A stretch of DNA of 7,309 bases. It comes from Bryobacterales bacterium. GTDB taxonomy: Bacteria; Acidobacteriota; Terriglobia; Bryobacterales; Bryobacteraceae. The stretch's first letter is position 1; every line of letters starts with the position of its first letter. The stretch covers positions 1 to 7,309 of the forward strand of contig PLRZ01000705.1 of the NCBI GenBank assembly GCA_003164075.1, written 5' to 3'. Made by a program: the position numbers and the translations under genes. The notes under the pieces are model-generated. The model did not search any database, was not told the DNA's origin, and saw only the letters and a list, made by a program, of their open reading frames with translations. Of the stretch, positions 6,365 through 7,309 are shown piece after piece.

Positions 6365-7309
6365 TTGGCCTGCTTGTATTGCGGCAAAGAAATCGGTCCG
6401 TTTCGGTGCCTTCGGGACAGGGTGTTTTGCTGTTCCGCCCACCGGCAGGGCTATCGCGCCCGCCTGGGAAAGGTATTGGACAGCATTTCCGCGCACCAGC
6501 CCCCGCCCGCCCCGATAGCCGCCTTTATTCCGTGCAAGCCCTTTCCAGGCAATAACCACGGCCCGCTCTGGATAGGGACTCCGGAGCCCTCCCACCACGA
6601 ATTCCAGTTCCTCCGCACCTGGTCCCTCCCGGTCGTTCCGCTGTCCCGGGAGCGTGCCGCGCCTCTGTGCCTGCTCCAGCCATTACCGCCTGCCGCAGCG
6701 GATTTCCGCACCCAAACCAATGCCGAACCGTGGGTCGACGGCCCGGCCATTCGTCAGCTTCGAATGGAACTGACCGCCGAGAACCCGCTGCCGGCCTTCG
6801 CCCGGGCGGCCGGGGAAGATCCCGCACCAGCCGGGCCTGTACCGGTGGATTTGCCGGCCGAGGCGGTGGAAGCAGTCCTCTCGCCCACACTCCAACCGCG
6901 GATGTTCGCTTACGCACCACCCGCCGCGGCGCTGCCCCGGTGGGCCATGGATGCCGCCCAATTGGTAATCGTGGGGGCCTTGGCCGATCCCGCCGCAGGT
7001 CCTGCGGCCGAAGCCGTCGAATCGCTCCTGCCATCCGCACCCAAACCGCAGATCGCCGTCTGGCCCGCTTCCGCCGCCGTATCGCCGCGATTGCCGCTCC
7101 ACGTCATCGCCGCGATAGTCGGAACCGCCATCACCGATCCCGCGGACGCCCCCCCGGCCGAAGCCGTGGAATCGCTCCTGCCACCTGCAGTCGAGCCTCA
7201 GATCGCCGCTTGGCCGGTGACCGCCGCCGCACTGCCCCGCTTGCCTCTCGACCCCACCGACTGGGTAATCGCCGCGGCAACCGCCGATCCCGCCGCAGTT
7301 CCCGTGGCC
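6365..7309 (+). CDS. Partial gene: N-terminal Cys/His finger plus 50-residue Ala/Pro tandem repeats
   Basis: A frame open from the TGA at 6353-6355 to the right edge gives 315 codons with no stop, so the gene is cut by the window. The first available start is TTG at 6365, with GAGAG (6354-6358) six bases upstream; no ATG or GTG exists in frame before it. A later start would lose part of the finger. The N-terminus reads MACLYCGKEIGPF, then FCCSAHRQGYRARLG, giving C3-x2-C6-x15-C22-x3-H26, a plausible zinc-binding finger of the FCS/TRASH-like kind. Residues 45-150 are Pro-rich with Trp and His and have no recognised domain. From about 158 a 50-residue unit repeats three times and begins a fourth. 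No signal peptide or membrane segment is visible, so it is probably cytoplasmic. I recall acidobacterial hypothetical proteins with a similar finger, but assign no function. Wobble positions are strongly G/C, supporting coding. Confidence 0.75.
   Translation, partial: MACLYCGKEIGPFRCLRDRVFCCSAHRQGYRARLGKVLDSISAHQPPPAPIAAFIPCKPFPGNNHGPLWIGTPEPSHHEFQFLRTWSLPVVPLSRERAAPLCLLQPLPPAAADFRTQTNAEPWVDGPAIRQLRMELTAENPLPAFARAAGEDPAPAGPVPVDLPAEAVEAVLSPTLQPRMFAYAPPAAALPRWAMDAAQLVIVGALADPAAGPAAEAVESLLPSAPKPQIAVWPASAAVSPRLPLHVIAAIVGTAITDPADAPPAEAVESLLPPAVEPQIAAWPVTAAALPRLPLDPTDWVIAAATADPAAVPVA
6836..7309 (+). repeat. 150-bp coding tandem repeat, three units plus partial fourth
   Basis: Units at 6836-6985, 6986-7135, 7136-7285 and 7286-7309 (cut) share an exact 150-bp period. 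The core AEAVE recurs at protein residues 165, 215 and 265. DPA opens units 2, 3 and 4 (208, 258, 308). Units 2 and 3 share EAVESLLP, then PQIA-x-WP, then PRLPL. Unit 1 is the most diverged (EAVEAVLS, PRWAM), and the partial fourth matches DPAA-VP. The period is kept without indels, which points to in-frame duplication with later divergence. Confidence 0.88.

Noticed and set aside
6288..6518. 76-codon plus-strand ATG frame in the divergent region
   Set aside because: It conflicts with the TTG-started frame, which has the Cys/His finger, strong wobble bias and the repeat region.
6311..7134. Several minus-strand frames opposite the repeat gene (up to 171 codons)
   Set aside because: They switch frame repeatedly and end, while the plus frame stays open for 315 codons with in-register repeats.
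6836..7309. CRISPR array or intergenic satellite as explanation for the 150-bp periodicity
   Set aside because: Units are directly adjacent without spacers, are diverged, and keep one reading frame, as expected of protein repeats.

Overview
The window looks like a piece of an Acidobacteriota genome, most likely the Solibacter/Bryobacter lineage. Two signs point there. It pairs an Oar-like TonB-dependent receptor carrying an N-terminal carboxypeptidase-regulatory domain with a protein of the 'VWFA-related Acidobacterial' family. A third gene has the short N-terminal Cys/His finger I associate, from memory only, with hypothetical proteins of that lineage. GC content is high, and wobble positions in the three genes are strongly G/C.

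Layout from left to right. Positions 1-145 hold no gene I can support, but contain two inverted repeats just past the end of the first operon; one may act as a terminator or may be a dispersed palindromic repeat. Positions 146-2341 (minus) encode a 731-residue exported VWFA-related protein. Positions 2341-6078 (minus) encode a 1245-residue outer-membrane receptor. These two genes share one base at a TAATG stop/start junction, so they form a two-gene operon read right to left, receptor first. Positions 6079-6364 are a divergent intergenic region with several small inverted repeats and no convincing sigma-70 promoter. From 6365 to the right edge (plus) runs an open frame with no stop, starting at TTG. 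It encodes a Cys/His finger followed by an Ala/Pro-rich region that becomes a 50-residue (150-bp) tandem repeat, and it continues beyond the window.

Functionally, the receptor probably forms an outer-membrane beta-barrel and the VWFA-related protein is exported to the periplasm or surface. Their translational coupling suggests a shared process, such as uptake or handling of a large substrate or surface assembly; the substrate cannot be read from the sequence. The receptor is unusual in having a Gly-rich insertion of about 100 residues in the region where the plug would be expected, plus a long Ala/Pro linker. The divergent gene is the least explained part of the window: a finger-plus-tandem-repeat protein of unknown function.
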